A stretch of DNA of 64,000 bases from Parahoeflea alexandrii (GCF_024105735.1 NZ_JAAAML010000002.1:434001-498000); one strand, 5' to 3'; shown: positions 35,191-46,768, numbered from the stretch's first letter. The notes: a model not told the origin generated them from the letters alone. A program made the numbers and translations.

Positions 35191-37386
35191 ATGGCGCGCA
35201 AGAAGACCCCCCGAAGCCGCATTGAACCCTCGTTCGAGGGATCGCGATCGAACGGGAACGCGCGCACCATGGCCGATGAGCGCGTGGCCGGTAAAACCAC
35301 CAGCAAGGCTGCCTCCGCCAAACGCCGCAAGAAGTCGCAGTCAAAGGCCCGCAAGCCGAAAGCGCGGACGTCCCGGGGCCGCATCACCGGCGCCGTGCGC
35401 TCCATCGCCTACTGGTGCTGCGTATTGGGGATCTGGGGCGGCATCGCCATCGCCGGTATTGTCGCCTTTTATGGCGCGCGCATGCCGAGTGCTGCGACCT
35501 GGTCGATTCCGGACCGGCCGCCAAACGTCAAGATCGTTTCGGTCAACGGCGAGACCATGGCCAATCGCGGCGCCACCGGCGGCGAAGCCCTGCTGCTGGG
35601 CGAAATGTCGCCTTACATTCCAGAAGCCGTCATCGCCATCGAGGACCGTCGCTTCTACTCTCATTTTGGTGTCGACCCGATCGGTCTGGCCCGCGCCATG
35701 ATGGCCAACGTAACTGCCGGACGCATGGTTCAGGGCGGTTCGACGCTCACCCAGCAATTGGCAAAGAACCTGTTCCTGTCTCCGGAGCGCACGATTGAGC
35801 GCAAGGTCCAGGAGGTCCTGCTGTCGCTGTGGCTTGAGCACCGCTTCACCAAGGACCAGATCCTCGAAATGTACCTCAACCGGGTGTTTTTCGGCTCCGG
35901 CGCCTATGGCGTCGAGGCGGCGTCGCGGCGCTATTTCCGCAAACCCGCCCGGGACGTGTCGCTGGCCGAGGCAGCCCTTCTGGCCGGTCTGCTCAAGGCT
36001 CCCTCACGGCTCTCGCCGGCGCGTGATCCGAAGGCGGCGGAGGCCCGTTCGCAAGTTGTGCTGGCCGCCATGCGCGAGCAGGGAGTGGTCTCCGACAGCG
36101 AAATCGCCACCGCGCTGACCAGCCCGCAGGTACGCGCCAAGAGCTACTGGACCGGTTCCGAAAACTATGTTGCCGATCTGGTCATGCAGCGCCTGCCTGA
36201 CCTGGTCGGCAAGATCACCGATGACCTGGTGGTCGAAACCACGATCGATTTCCAGCTGCAGCGCGAAGCTGAAAAGGCGCTGCGGGAGGCGATCGGGGAC
36301 AATGGTGCCAAGTCCAGGGTCAGTCAGGGCGCGCTCGTCTCCATCGACGGCACCGGCGCGGTCAGGGCGCTGATCGGCGGCCGCGAATATGCCACGAGCC
36401 AGTTTGACCGGGCGACCGATGCGCTTCGCCAGCCCGGATCCGCATTCAAGCCCATCGTCTATGCCGCAGCGCTCGAACAGGGCCGGACGCCGCTGTCGGT
36501 GCGCAATGACGCGCCTGTGAAAATCGGCAAATGGACTCCCGAGAACTATGACAGCAAGTACCGCGGCAACGTCACCCTGTCCGATGCGCTGACCCACTCG
36601 CTCAACACCGTCGCCGCCCAGCTGGTGATGGAGGTTGGTCCGAAGACGGTGGTCAAGACCGCCCGCCGCCTGGGTATCGAGGCTCCGCTCAAGGCCAATG
36701 CCTCGATTGCGCTCGGCACTTCGGAAGTCTCGCTGCTCGAACTCACCGGCGCCTATGCCCCGTTCATGAACGGCGGTTACAAGGCAACGCCGCATGTCAT
36801 TCGGCGGGTGTCCACCCATGATGGCAAGGTGCTCTACGAGAACGCTTACGACAATCCGCCCCGGGTCATCGATCCCGCCGTTGCCGCGATGATGAACCAG
36901 ATGCTGGTGCGCGTCGTCGAGGAGGGAACCGGCCGCAAGGCGCGCCTGGACGGCTGGCCCGCCGCAGGCAAGACCGGGACCACCCAGTCCTATCGCGATG
37001 CGCTGTTCGTCGGCTACACCGCCAATCTCGTCACCGGCGTCTGGTTTGGCAATGACGACGGCAAGCCGATGAAGAATGTCACCGGCGGCGGTCTTCCGGC
37101 CGAGACGTGGAAGCAATTCATGCAGGCGGCCCATCATGGCGTGCCGCCGGCCAGGCTGCCACTTGGCGGGGCTCTTCCGCCCGTTGTGATCGAGGGCGAT
37201 GGAGTGCAGGTCGGCGATCCGGTCGCGGGCCTGATGCGTGATCTGGCACCAGTGCCGGTCTCGCGCGACGCCACCGGCGCCACTGACGGCATGAGCATGA
37301 CCCCGCCAGCCGACATCGGCGCCGATCCGGCACAGTCCGGTGCAGGCAGGCGAACCACCCTGCTCGATATCCTGATGGGCAATTGA
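35191..37386 (+). CDS. Class A penicillin-binding protein (PBP1A family)
   Basis: 731-residue bifunctional murein polymerase: glycosyltransferase plus D,D-transpeptidase. A basic cytoplasmic tail (1-~70, many K/R), one membrane helix (~72-92), then the GT51 domain with IEDRRFYSHFG (catalytic Glu), GGSTLTQQLAKNLFLS and RKVQEVLLSLWLE. The transpeptidase has SxxK as PGSAFKPIVY, SxN as HSLNTVA and KTGT in AAGKTGTTQ, so all active residues are present. The C-terminal ~80 residues are a proline-rich tail. Second of several PBP1 paralogs typical of rhizobia; the near-CtrA box upstream may time it to the cell cycle. Confidence 0.94.
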   Translation: MARKKTPRSRIEPSFEGSRSNGNARTMADERVAGKTTSKAASAKRRKKSQSKARKPKARTSRGRITGAVRSIAYWCCVLGIWGGIAIAGIVAFYGARMPSAATWSIPDRPPNVKIVSVNGETMANRGATGGEALLLGEMSPYIPEAVIAIEDRRFYSHFGVDPIGLARAMMANVTAGRMVQGGSTLTQQLAKNLFLSPERTIERKVQEVLLSLWLEHRFTKDQILEMYLNRVFFGSGAYGVEAASRRYFRKPARDVSLAEAALLAGLLKAPSRLSPARDPKAAEARSQVVLAAMREQGVVSDSEIATALTSPQVRAKSYWTGSENYVADLVMQRLPDLVGKITDDLVVETTIDFQLQREAEKALREAIGDNGAKSRVSQGALVSIDGTGAVRALIGGREYATSQFDRATDALRQPGSAFKPIVYAAALEQGRTPLSVRNDAPVKIGKWTPENYDSKYRGNVTLSDALTHSLNTVAAQLVMEVGPKTVVKTARRLGIEAPLKANASIALGTSEVSLLELTGAYAPFMNGGYKATPHVIRRVSTHDGKVLYENAYDNPPRVIDPAVAAMMNQMLVRVVEEGTGRKARLDGWPAAGKTGTTQSYRDALFVGYTANLVTGVWFGNDDGKPMKNVTGGGLPAETWKQFMQAAHHGVPPARLPLGGALPPVVIEGDGVQVGDPVAGLMRDLAPVPVSRDATGATDGMSMTPPADIGADPAQSGAGRRTTLLDILMGN

Positions 37387-37451
37387 CGGTATTTGGCGCC
37401 CTAAACCCGCGATAATCAGACAAAATCCTGCAATCTGCATTTCCCATGACG

Positions 37452-37480
37452 CTTGCAGTCTGGAAGTGACATTCTTATAT
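37452..37480 (+). promoter_or_regulatory. RpoH-type heat-shock promoter of dnaK
   Basis: CTTG (37452-37455), an 18-base spacer, then CTTATAT (37474-37480). This matches the alphaproteobacterial RpoH consensus CTTG-N17/18-CYTATNT exactly, about 158 bases before the dnaK start. Confidence 0.8.
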
Positions 37481-37638
37481 ACGCCTCAACGCTTCCGGCG
37501 AGCGCCGCTCCTGCGGTCTTGGCTCTGGCGGCGGAAACGGATGACGAGAGCATCCTGTTTTCTAGTAATGTCCCGTTAGGGGCTGTCGAATGGAACGCCT
37601 GACCGGGTCCCGGCAGCTCGCTTCAAGGAGAATTCAAT

Positions 37639-39552
<1,914 letters not shown>

Positions 39553-39578
39553 TCCTGCACTTCAGGAAAACCAGCTTT

Positions 39579-39604
39579 AGGGCGTCCGAAAGGGCGCCCT
39601 TTTT
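39579..39604 (+). terminator. Intrinsic terminator of dnaK
   Basis: AGGGCGTCC pairs with GGGCGCCCT (one G-T pair) around a GAAA tetraloop at 39588-39591, followed by TTTTT. A well-formed plus-strand terminator 27 bases after the dnaK stop, which uncouples dnaK from the genes downstream. Confidence 0.88.
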
Positions 39605-39707
39605 GCATTAATGTTAATAAAGGAAAGCCTGATGCGTTAACTTGCTTTGAAACGTGTTGCTATTCTATCTGTCCCTTCTCGATCAGAATTGGATCGCCGG
39701 GGTAATC

Positions 39708-40805
39708 ATGAGACAGAACTATCGGTTGTTTGGCGCGTGGCGTTTGTTGGCCGCACTGCTTGTGATGGCCTACCACTTTGCCCACCACGCACCCGATCCC
39801 GGTCCGGTCACCACCTGGTTCGAGCACATGCTGCCTCTTCTCGACATGTTCTTCATCATGTCGGGGTTCCTGATTTTCCAGCACTACGGCGACATGAAGA
39901 ACACTGGCAGCAACTATGTCCGCTTCCTCATCAAGCGCCTTGCGCGGCTGTATCCGCTACACTTCGCGACACTCTCGGTTTTTGTACTCTTCGCCATCGC
40001 CGTTCACGCCGGACTGTTGTCCTCGGCGAGCGCGGATACCCGGTACAACCTGATGGCCTTGCCATCCAACCTGCTGCTTCTGCAGGCTTGGGGGGTGAAT
40101 TCGGAACTGACGTTCAACTATGCGTCCTGGTCGGTCTCGGGCGAGTGGTTTGCCTATCTGCTGTTCCCGATCGTGCTGTTTGCCTTCTCGCTCCGCCGCC
40201 TCATGGGCTTGGCGCTTCTGCTTGTCCTGATCGTCGCCATTCTTGAGTTTTCCGACCGTGGTGCGACGGACCCCTATGAGTTCTGGTTCAACACCAAGCT
40301 CTGGGCCGCCTACCGGATCGCCGCAGACTTCGTTTTTGGCGCCCTGTTGTGTGCTGTTGCCGCCAGGCTGGCCACTCCCCGCTATTGCCAACTGTTCGCA
40401 TGGGCGGTTCTCGGCGCGGTGTTCTGTACCATGTTCGCCGGTGCGAACATCTACCTCATCCTCGCCCTGTTCGGCGTGGCGATCACGCTGGCGGCGCTTG
40501 CGGACAAGACCGACGCAGAAAGCACGGCCTGGCTCGATCCTCTGGCACCGGTGATGGCGGTGTCGTTCGGGGTCTACATGTGGCACCCGGTGATCGAACT
40601 CTTTGCCTACTCGCTGTTCTGGAACCGGATTGTCGCCGTCGACGACCCTGTCCTGTTCTGGCTATTCATGCCGTTTCCAGCCCTGGCGACGATCGTGATA
40701 GCCGTCTACTCTGCCCGCTACTTCGAGCGCCCGGCTGGCAAATGGATGGAAGCCGCACTGACAAAAGCAGTATCAGAGCGCTTTCTGGACCGGAAAACCG
40801 CCTGA
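39708..40805 (+). CDS. Acyltransferase-3 family membrane protein between dnaK and dnaJ
   Basis: 365-residue integral membrane O-acyltransferase (Acyl_transf_3) with about ten hydrophobic segments. The family's catalytic-type His is in LLVMAYHFAHH near the N terminus, followed by FFIMSGFLIF and KRLARLYPLHF, the standard signature order; SFGVYMWHPVIELF matches the late HxP motif. Such proteins acetylate or succinylate surface polysaccharides or lipids; the acceptor is not known. Start at ATG 39708 after CCGGGGTAATC; an upstream in-frame start would add a non-conserved tail. It lies between the dnaK terminator and dnaJ, an unusual place, as dnaK and dnaJ are normally adjacent in Rhizobiales. Confidence 0.88.
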   Translation: MRQNYRLFGAWRLLAALLVMAYHFAHHAPDPGPVTTWFEHMLPLLDMFFIMSGFLIFQHYGDMKNTGSNYVRFLIKRLARLYPLHFATLSVFVLFAIAVHAGLLSSASADTRYNLMALPSNLLLLQAWGVNSELTFNYASWSVSGEWFAYLLFPIVLFAFSLRRLMGLALLLVLIVAILEFSDRGATDPYEFWFNTKLWAAYRIAADFVFGALLCAVAARLATPRYCQLFAWAVLGAVFCTMFAGANIYLILALFGVAITLAALADKTDAESTAWLDPLAPVMAVSFGVYMWHPVIELFAYSLFWNRIVAVDDPVLFWLFMPFPALATIVIAVYSARYFERPAGKWMEAALTKAVSERFLDRKTA

Positions 40806-40987
40806 AACCTGCCAATATCTCGCATCCATTGAGTGTCGGGGCTGGAATTTTTTTCAGCCAGTGACTACATCGGGTCCGGAATGAGTTGTCTCCGCATGTC
40901 TGCGGCTTCGATTAGCAAGTGTCTTCTGCGTTCCGGTTGCCTCATGGTGCAATCGATGAACGCCCCGGAAAAGAGATAATGGATACA

Positions 40988-42127
40988 ATGGCCAAGCCAG
41001 ACTTCTATGAAACGCTTGGTGTGGCGCGGGGTGCCGACGAGAAGGAACTCAAGAGCGCCTTCCGCAAGCTTGCCATGAAATACCACCCCGACAAGAACCC
41101 TGGCGACGCCGAGGCCGAACGCAAGTTCAAGGAAATCAACGAGGCCTACGAGTTCCTCAAGGATCCACAGAAGCGTGCGGCCTACGACCGGTTCGGCCAT
41201 GCTGCCTTCGAGCAGGGCGGACCTGGCGGAATGGGCGGCGGTTTTGGCGGCGGCGGCGGTGGTTTCTCGGATATCTTCGAGGACATCTTCGGCGAAATGA
41301 TGGGCGGCCGGGGCGGCCGCCGGTCCTCGGGCGGACGCGAGCGCGGCGCCGACCTGCGCTACAACATGGAAATCACGCTCGAGGAGGCCTATACCGGCAA
41401 GACCGCGCAGATCCGGGTGCCGACCTCGATTACCTGTGACCTCTGCTCCGGATCGGGCGCCAAGCCCGGCACCCAGCCGACCACCTGCGCCACCTGCGGC
41501 GGCGCCGGACGGGTTCGCGCCTCGCAGGGTTTCTTCTCGGTCGAACGCACCTGCCCGACCTGCCACGGCCGCGGTCAGACCATCACTGACCCCTGCACCA
41601 AATGTGCCGGTCAGGGCCGGGTCACCGAGGAACGTTCGCTCTCGGTCAACATTCCTGAAGGCATCGAGGACGGCACCCGCATCAGACTGTCCGGTGAAGG
41701 CGAGGCCGGCATGCGCGGCGGGCCTTCCGGCGATCTCTACATTTTCCTGTCTGTACGCCCGCATTCCGTGTTTCAGCGCGAAGGCGCCGATCTCTTCTGT
41801 TCCGTGCCGATCTCGATGACCACGGCTGCCCTGGGCGGCAAGTTCGAGATCACCACCATGGATGGCGCGCGCTCCCGGGTGACGGTGCCCGAAGGCACCC
41901 AGCCGGGCAAGGAGCTTCGCTTGCGCGGCAAGGGCATGCCGGTTCTGCGCTCGACGCAGTTTGGTGATCTCTATGTCCGGATCACCATCGAAACGCCGCA
42001 GAATCTCTCCAAGCGACAGCGCGAACTGCTGGCGGAGTTCCAGGAATTGTCCTCCAAGGAGACCAGCCCGGAATCGACCGGCTTCTTCTCCAGGATGAAG
42101 GGCTTTTTCGACACCATGTCGGATTGA
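40988..42127 (+). CDS. dnaJ: Chaperone DnaJ (Hsp40)
   Basis: 379-residue co-chaperone that stimulates DnaK ATPase. J domain with HPD in [10 protein letters not shown]; Gly/Phe-rich linker (~75-105, [10 protein letters not shown]); four zinc-finger repeats [24 protein letters not shown] and CTKCAGQG; C-terminal peptide-binding domain. The start [12 protein letters not shown] fits the family; an in-frame ATG nine bases upstream (40979) is an alternative. Separated from dnaK by the acyltransferase gene, so it needs its own promoter in the 173-base upstream gap; no convincing RpoH element was found there. Confidence 0.97.
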   Translation: MAKPDFYETLGVARGADEKELKSAFRKLAMKYHPDKNPGDAEAERKFKEINEAYEFLKDPQKRAAYDRFGHAAFEQGGPGGMGGGFGGGGGGFSDIFEDIFGEMMGGRGGRRSSGGRERGADLRYNMEITLEEAYTGKTAQIRVPTSITCDLCSGSGAKPGTQPTTCATCGGAGRVRASQGFFSVERTCPTCHGRGQTITDPCTKCAGQGRVTEERSLSVNIPEGIEDGTRIRLSGEGEAGMRGGPSGDLYIFLSVRPHSVFQREGADLFCSVPISMTTAALGGKFEITTMDGARSRVTVPEGTQPGKELRLRGKGMPVLRSTQFGDLYVRITIETPQNLSKRQRELLAEFQELSSKETSPESTGFFSRMKGFFDTMSD

Positions 42128-42228
42128 TCCGACGGCCATTCCGGCCGCCCAACAGAAACCATGTTTGCTGTTCATCTGGTGGTGTGTAAGCTGCCCGCTG
42201 GACAGGGCGCCGCTGGAGGGTGCAGGCA

Positions 42229-42834
42229 GTGAACATGAGGTTTCCCGAACGTCTTGCCCGCCGGTTCGATGACGAGATCCGCTTTTTCAAAGGTTGGATG
42301 GACGGTCCAAAGGCGGTTGGCGCCATCATGCCGACCTCCGCGGTCACGGCCCGATCGATGGCGTCGGTGATCAATCCCGCATCGGAATTGCCGGTGCTCG
42401 AACTCGGCCCCGGAACCGGGGTCATCACACGCGCCATCCTGGCGCGTGGCGTCGCGCCGTCGGACCTTGTCTCGATCGAGTACTCGCCTGATTTCCATGC
42501 CCGGCTGCGACTGGATTTCCCGGAAGTCCGTTTTATCCTTGGCGATGCCTTTGATCTCGATGCAACGCTCGGCGATCTGAACGACAGCCTTTTCGACAGC
42601 GTGATTTCAGGCATCCCCCTGCTTAATTTTCCGATGTCTTGCCGGGTGGCGTTGATCGAGGATCTGCTTGACCGGCTGCCGCCGGGAAGACCCGTGGTTC
42701 AATTCTCCTATGGCGCTCTCTCGCCGGTGCTTGCGCGCGGCACGAGTTTCCAGGTGATCCATCATGATTTTGTCTTGCGCAACGTGCCGCCCGCGCGTCT
42801 TTGGATCTATCGCCGTCGCCCGGAAATGGCCTGA
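42229..42834 (+). CDS. pmtA: Phospholipid N-methyltransferase PmtA
   Basis: 201-residue SAM-dependent methyltransferase converting phosphatidylethanolamine stepwise to phosphatidylcholine at the inner membrane face. The SAM motif is LELGPGTGVITRAI; the N terminus RFFKGWMDGPKAVGAIMPTS is typical of the rhizobial (Sinorhizobium-type) PmtA family, and FSYGALSPV is the conserved late motif. GTG at 42229 has GGAGG nine bases upstream; GTG 42220 and ATG 42235 are alternatives. It follows dnaJ by about 100 bases. Confidence 0.9.
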   Translation: MNMRFPERLARRFDDEIRFFKGWMDGPKAVGAIMPTSAVTARSMASVINPASELPVLELGPGTGVITRAILARGVAPSDLVSIEYSPDFHARLRLDFPEVRFILGDAFDLDATLGDLNDSLFDSVISGIPLLNFPMSCRVALIEDLLDRLPPGRPVVQFSYGALSPVLARGTSFQVIHHDFVLRNVPPARLWIYRRRPEMA

Positions 42835-43028
42835 ACGGTTTTCAAACCCGAAGCGATTCCTGCTGGTGGGCATGAAAATCACACAAGGCGGTTCGCGCAG
42901 CATGGCCTGATACCGGATATGGGCGGGAATTGGCGCTGATAAGCTTTCTTCCTTGTCCACCTGCCTTATATGGAGGCCAGACAGGAAAACAGGTCCCTTG
43001 CCGGGACCGGCAGGCAGTGGAGCACTTC

Positions 43029-43610
43029 ATGTCCCCCAGAATTCTCGTTCTTCCCGGTTCAAACCGCGCGGGTTCGTTCAATGTGCAGCTAGCGGCGGCC
43101 GCCTCGGTCGAACTGGCGCAACAGGGCGCCGACGTGACCAGGATCTCGCTGGTCGATTACCCGCTGCCACTTGTCGACGAAGACCTGAAGAACGAAACCG
43201 GTATCCCCGAGAATGCGATGAAACTCGGGCGCCTGATCGCAGCGCAGGACGGCGTCTTTCTCTGTTGCCCGGAATACAATTCATCGATCCCGCCGCTGCT
43301 CAAGAACATGATCGATTGGGTGAGCCTGATCTCCAGGGACGGTGACCGGCCTCTCAAGCCATGGGCCGGGCGCTATGTGGCACTTGGGTCGGCATCAAAC
43401 GGCAAGCTTGGCGGAATCCGCGGCCTCTACCATGTCCGTTCGGTGATGGCGAATGTCGGAACCCAGATCATCACCGAGCAATGCGCGGTCAGCGGCGCCG
43501 CCGATGCCTTCGAGGCAGACGGACGCCTCAAGGACGAGCGAACCAACGGGATGCTGGTCAACACCTGCAAATCCCTGATCCGGCACTGTGCAATGATGAC
43601 CGCAAGCTAG
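43029..43610 (+). CDS. NADPH-dependent FMN reductase family protein
   Basis: 193-residue flavodoxin-fold oxidoreductase similar to ChrR/YieF-type quinone or chromate reductases. FMN phosphate loop LPGSNRAGSFN at the N terminus, and the family motif CCPEYNSSIPPLLKNMIDW for flavin and NADPH. GTGGAG precedes the ATG by six bases; the open frame upstream is not conserved-looking. Likely acts in quinone or xenobiotic reduction; natural substrate unknown. Confidence 0.88.
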   Translation: MSPRILVLPGSNRAGSFNVQLAAAASVELAQQGADVTRISLVDYPLPLVDEDLKNETGIPENAMKLGRLIAAQDGVFLCCPEYNSSIPPLLKNMIDWVSLISRDGDRPLKPWAGRYVALGSASNGKLGGIRGLYHVRSVMANVGTQIITEQCAVSGAADAFEADGRLKDERTNGMLVNTCKSLIRHCAMMTAS

Positions 43611-43730
43611 GACAGCAGATCAGGCTTTGCGCACTGGCAGTTGCGGCAACTTTTGGCCGACACGGATCGCGTTACTCTTGCGAAGCCGGTATCTTCATGC
43701 GAGGACCGGCAAACACGGAGGGAATGCGAA

Positions 43731-44459
43731 ATGCCTGATGCAGCGCTTGAACTGGGTGTACCAGCCTTTCAGAAAGTTGATCCGCGTCTGATTGTGGCAT
43801 TGGATGTGCCGACCGTCGCCGAGGCTGAAGCCCTGGTCGAACGGATCGGCGATGATGCCATGTTCTACAAGATCGGATACCAGCTCGCCTTTGCCGGCGG
43901 GCTGCCGCTGGCGCGTGAACTGAAGGCCTCGGGCCGCAAGGTTTTCCTCGACATGAAACTGCTCGACATCGACAACACCATTGCCAAGGGCGTCGAGAAC
44001 GTCGTCCGGATGGGTGTCGACATGCTGACCATTCATGCCTACCCGAAGGCGATGCGCGCGGCTGTTGACGCGGCACGCGGCAGCGACCTGTGTCTTCTCG
44101 GGGTCACGGTCCTGACCTCGATGGACACGGCCGATGTCGCCGATGCCGGCTACGCCTTGTCCGCCGAGGAACTGGTGCAGCGCCGCGCCGCCCAGGCCCG
44201 TGACGCAGGCATGGGCGGGATTGTCTGTTCGGCCGCGGAGGCAGGCACCGTCCGCTCCATCGTTGGCTCGGAGATGGCAATCGTCACGCCGGGTATCCGT
44301 CCTGCGGGCGCCGACCACGGCGACCAGAAGCGGGTCATGTCACCGGCGCAGGCGCTTGCCGCCGGCGCGACCCATCTTGTCGTCGGTCGACCGATCTCGG
44401 CGGCATCCGATCCGGCGTCGGCGGCACGCGCCATCACTGCCGAAATGGCAGCCAACTAG
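43731..44459 (+). CDS. pyrF: Orotidine 5'-phosphate decarboxylase
   Basis: Final step of UMP synthesis, OMP to UMP plus CO2. 242 residues. The catalytic DxKxxD motif is [12 protein letters not shown], the N-terminal VALDVPT binds substrate, and the C-terminal phosphate loop is [15 protein letters not shown] with TPGIRPAG before it. A GGAGGGA lies eight bases before the ATG at 43731, which settles the start. Followed 18 bases later by the DUF1330 gene, with which it is probably co-transcribed, the usual order in rhizobia. Confidence 0.97.
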   Translation: MPDAALELGVPAFQKVDPRLIVALDVPTVAEAEALVERIGDDAMFYKIGYQLAFAGGLPLARELKASGRKVFLDMKLLDIDNTIAKGVENVVRMGVDMLTIHAYPKAMRAAVDAARGSDLCLLGVTVLTSMDTADVADAGYALSAEELVQRRAAQARDAGMGGIVCSAAEAGTVRSIVGSEMAIVTPGIRPAGADHGDQKRVMSPAQALAAGATHLVVGRPISAASDPASAARAITAEMAAN

Positions 44460-44477
44460 ACCAGAAGGGCAGCAATC

Positions 44478-44771
44478 ATGGCAAAGGGATATTGGATCGG
44501 CCGCATCGATGTGCACGATCCGGAAGCGTACAAGGCCTATGTCGAGACGGCGACACCGGCCTACAAGGAATACGGGGCGACATTCCTGGTGCGCGGCGGC
44601 GAATTCGATCCGGTTGAAGGTGCGGCCCGCGCGCGCAATGTCGTCATAGAATTTCCCAGCTATGAGGCCGCCCTGGCCTGCTACAACTCCGAAACCTACC
44701 AGAAGGCCAGGGCGATACGTCAGAAATTCTCTGACGGAGAGCTGCTGGTGATCAGGGGACATGACGCCTGA
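44478..44771 (+). CDS. DUF1330 domain protein
   Basis: 97-residue cytoplasmic protein of the dimeric alpha-beta barrel (ferredoxin-like) fold. The typical DUF1330 pattern is present: GYWIGRIDVHDPEAYKAYVETATP, FLVRGGEFDPVEG, and VVIEFPSYEAALACYNSETYQ. Function unknown. Downstream partner of pyrF. Confidence 0.9.
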   Translation: MAKGYWIGRIDVHDPEAYKAYVETATPAYKEYGATFLVRGGEFDPVEGAARARNVVIEFPSYEAALACYNSETYQKARAIRQKFSDGELLVIRGHDA

Positions 44772-44958
44772 GAGCCTGAGCGCAGACCGTGGGACGCTGC
44801 CGCGCGTCAGCCAAGGCGGCATTGTCAAGCCTTCCGGGTCTTATGGGGCAGGTGGTCCCGCAGGACCGCAGAGATGCGATTAATCCCCGCATGCAGCGGA
44901 GCAGCACTTCACCTTGCGCGGGTTTTTGACTATGAGCTTGGTTGGACTGCGGCCGAAT

Positions 44959-44985
44959 CCGGTTGCTTTGCGAGAAACCAACCGG
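44959..44985 (+). repeat. Stem-loop in the leader of the NDUFA9-like gene
   Basis: CCGGTTG (44959-44965) pairs with CAACCGG (44979-44985); after one C-C mismatch TTT/AAA add three pairs, closing on a GCGAG loop. It ends 30 bases before the start codon. No T run follows. Confidence 0.4.
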
Positions 44986-45014
44986 ACCCAATGATCCTGT
45001 CAGGGAGTGCATAG

Positions 45015-45995
45015 ATGACATCGCTCAATCAACCCAAGCTCGTCACGGTCTTTGGCGGGTCCGGCTTTGTTGGCCGCCATGTTGTGCGTGCGCTCGCCAA
45101 GCGCGGTTACCGTGTCCGCGTGGCGGTCCGCCGCCCCGATCTTGCCGGTCACCTGCAGCCATTGGGCGGGGTTGGCCAGATTGTCGCCGTTCAGGCCAAT
45201 CTGCGAAACCGGGATTCGGTCGACCGGGCTGTCATTGGTGCGGACCATGTCGTCAACTGCGTCGGTATCCTGTTCGAAGCGGGCCGGAACACCTTCGGTT
45301 CGGTTCAGGAGTTCGGCGCCCGCGCTGTGGCGGAAGCGGCCCGGGCGGCTGGCGCCGGCCTGACCCATATCTCGGCCATCGGTGCCGACAGCAACTCGGA
45401 ATCGGACTACGCCAGGTCCAAGGGCATGGCTGAAGAGGCCATTACCAAGATCCTGCCGGATGCCGTCATCCTGCGGCCCTCGATCGTGTTTGGTCCCGAA
45501 GACGGGTTTTTCAACAAGTTTGCCGAAATGGCGCGGTTTTCTCCGGCCCTGCCGCTGATTGGTGGTGGTGAAACCCGGTTTCAGCCGGTCTATGTCGGCG
45601 ATGTCGCCGAAGCCGTGGGCCGCAGCGTCGAGGGCACGGTCGCAGGCGGCAAGGTCTATGAGCTCGGTGGCCCAAGGGTTATGAGCTTCAAGGAAGTACT
45701 CGAGGAAATCCTCGAAATCACAATGCGCAAGCGCGCCCTGCTGCCGCTGCCCTGGGGGCTTGCCTCCCTGATCGGCAAGGCCGCCACCTTCATCCCCTTC
45801 ATCGATCCGCCACTGACCGATGACCAGGTGGTCCTGCTCAAGAGCGACAATGTTGTCTCGGACGCCGCGATCAAGGAAAACCGCACTCTCGCCGGCATCG
45901 GCATTCCGCAGACCACGGTGGAAGCGATCCTGCCGACCTACCTGACCCGGTATCGGGCGCATGGCCAGTACAGCGGCACCGGAAACGAAGCCTGA
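45015..45995 (+). CDS. Complex I NDUFA9-like NAD(P)-binding protein
   Basis: 326-residue atypical short-chain dehydrogenase of the NDUFA9 family, which in mitochondria is an accessory subunit of NADH:ubiquinone oxidoreductase; alphaproteobacteria carry the ancestor. The Rossmann loop is VFGGSGFVGRHVVRAL. Later TYR position of SDRs is not a catalytic YxxxK (DYARSKGMAE is the nearest), consistent with a structural role. AGGGAG precedes the ATG. The TSUP gene follows eight bases after the stop, suggesting one transcript. Confidence 0.88.
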   Translation: MTSLNQPKLVTVFGGSGFVGRHVVRALAKRGYRVRVAVRRPDLAGHLQPLGGVGQIVAVQANLRNRDSVDRAVIGADHVVNCVGILFEAGRNTFGSVQEFGARAVAEAARAAGAGLTHISAIGADSNSESDYARSKGMAEEAITKILPDAVILRPSIVFGPEDGFFNKFAEMARFSPALPLIGGGETRFQPVYVGDVAEAVGRSVEGTVAGGKVYELGGPRVMSFKEVLEEILEITMRKRALLPLPWGLASLIGKAATFIPFIDPPLTDDQVVLLKSDNVVSDAAIKENRTLAGIGIPQTTVEAILPTYLTRYRAHGQYSGTGNEA

Positions 45996-46003
45996 TTGCG
46001 TCC

Positions 46004-46768
46004 GTGATATCGGTTCTGGCGCCGCCGGGACTTGATGTCTGGGCAGCCGTCGTTCTCATCGCCGCCAGCTTTTTCACTTCGGCGCTGACTGTCTCCGCCG
46101 GCATCGGCGGCGGCGTCGCCCTGCTCGGACTGATGGGATACATCGTTCCCGTCGCGGCCATCATCCCCGTTCATGGCGTGGTGCAACTGGGCTCCAATGT
46201 CGGCCGCGCCGCCATGCTGCGCGACCATGTTGCCTGGGCCTGCCTTGCAGCCTTTTTCATCGGCGCCGTCCCCGGCGCGTGGGCCGGCAGTTCGGTGGTG
46301 GGGGCTCTCTCCGACTCCGCGCTAAAGGCGGCGCTCGGCGGCTTCATACTTGTCATCACCTGGATGCGGCTTCCCAGGCTGGCGGCGATCCGGCTGCCTG
46401 GTTTCGCGGTGACCGGAGCCATCACCACCTTCCTGACCATGATTTTTGGCGCAACCGGACCCTTCAACGCCGTTGTCCTGTCCAAGACCTTTCCCGACCG
46501 GTTGCGGTTCCAGGCCAGCACGGCGGCGGTGATGAGTCTGCAGCACTTGGTCAAGACCGCAGCATTCGCGCTTGCAGGTTTTGCGTTCGGTCCGTGGTTG
46601 CCGCTGATCGCTGCAATGATTCTCACCGGACTGGCCGGAACATGGGTTGGATCCCACATCCTGCGCAAGACTCCCGAAAGCCGCTTTCGGCTGGTCTTCA
46701 GGATCTTGCTGACCTTGCTCGCGCTCGATCTGATCCGGCGCGGTGTTGCCGGAATGGCGCATGGTTAG
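46004..46768 (+). CDS. TauE/SafE (TSUP) family permease
   Basis: 254-residue inner membrane protein with about eight hydrophobic segments, of the family that includes sulfite and sulfoacetate exporters. Two repeated TSUP halves are visible: SAGIGGGVALLGLMGYIVPVAAIIPVHG and the second, ITTFLTMIFGATGPFNAVVLS. Start is GTG at 46004. It could export the sulfite made by Xsc, but it is 44 kb away from the taurine genes and TSUP substrates vary widely, so this is only a possibility. Confidence 0.85.
   Translation: MISVLAPPGLDVWAAVVLIAASFFTSALTVSAGIGGGVALLGLMGYIVPVAAIIPVHGVVQLGSNVGRAAMLRDHVAWACLAAFFIGAVPGAWAGSSVVGALSDSALKAALGGFILVITWMRLPRLAAIRLPGFAVTGAITTFLTMIFGATGPFNAVVLSKTFPDRLRFQASTAAVMSLQHLVKTAAFALAGFAFGPWLPLIAAMILTGLAGTWVGSHILRKTPESRFRLVFRILLTLLALDLIRRGVAGMAHG

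Noticed and set aside
44772-45014. tRNA or terminator in the gap after the DUF1330 gene
   Set aside because: No cloverleaf could be drawn; GGTCC-CGCA-GGACC (44854-44867) is a short stem without T run, and a TTTTT at ~44926 follows only an irregular stem.
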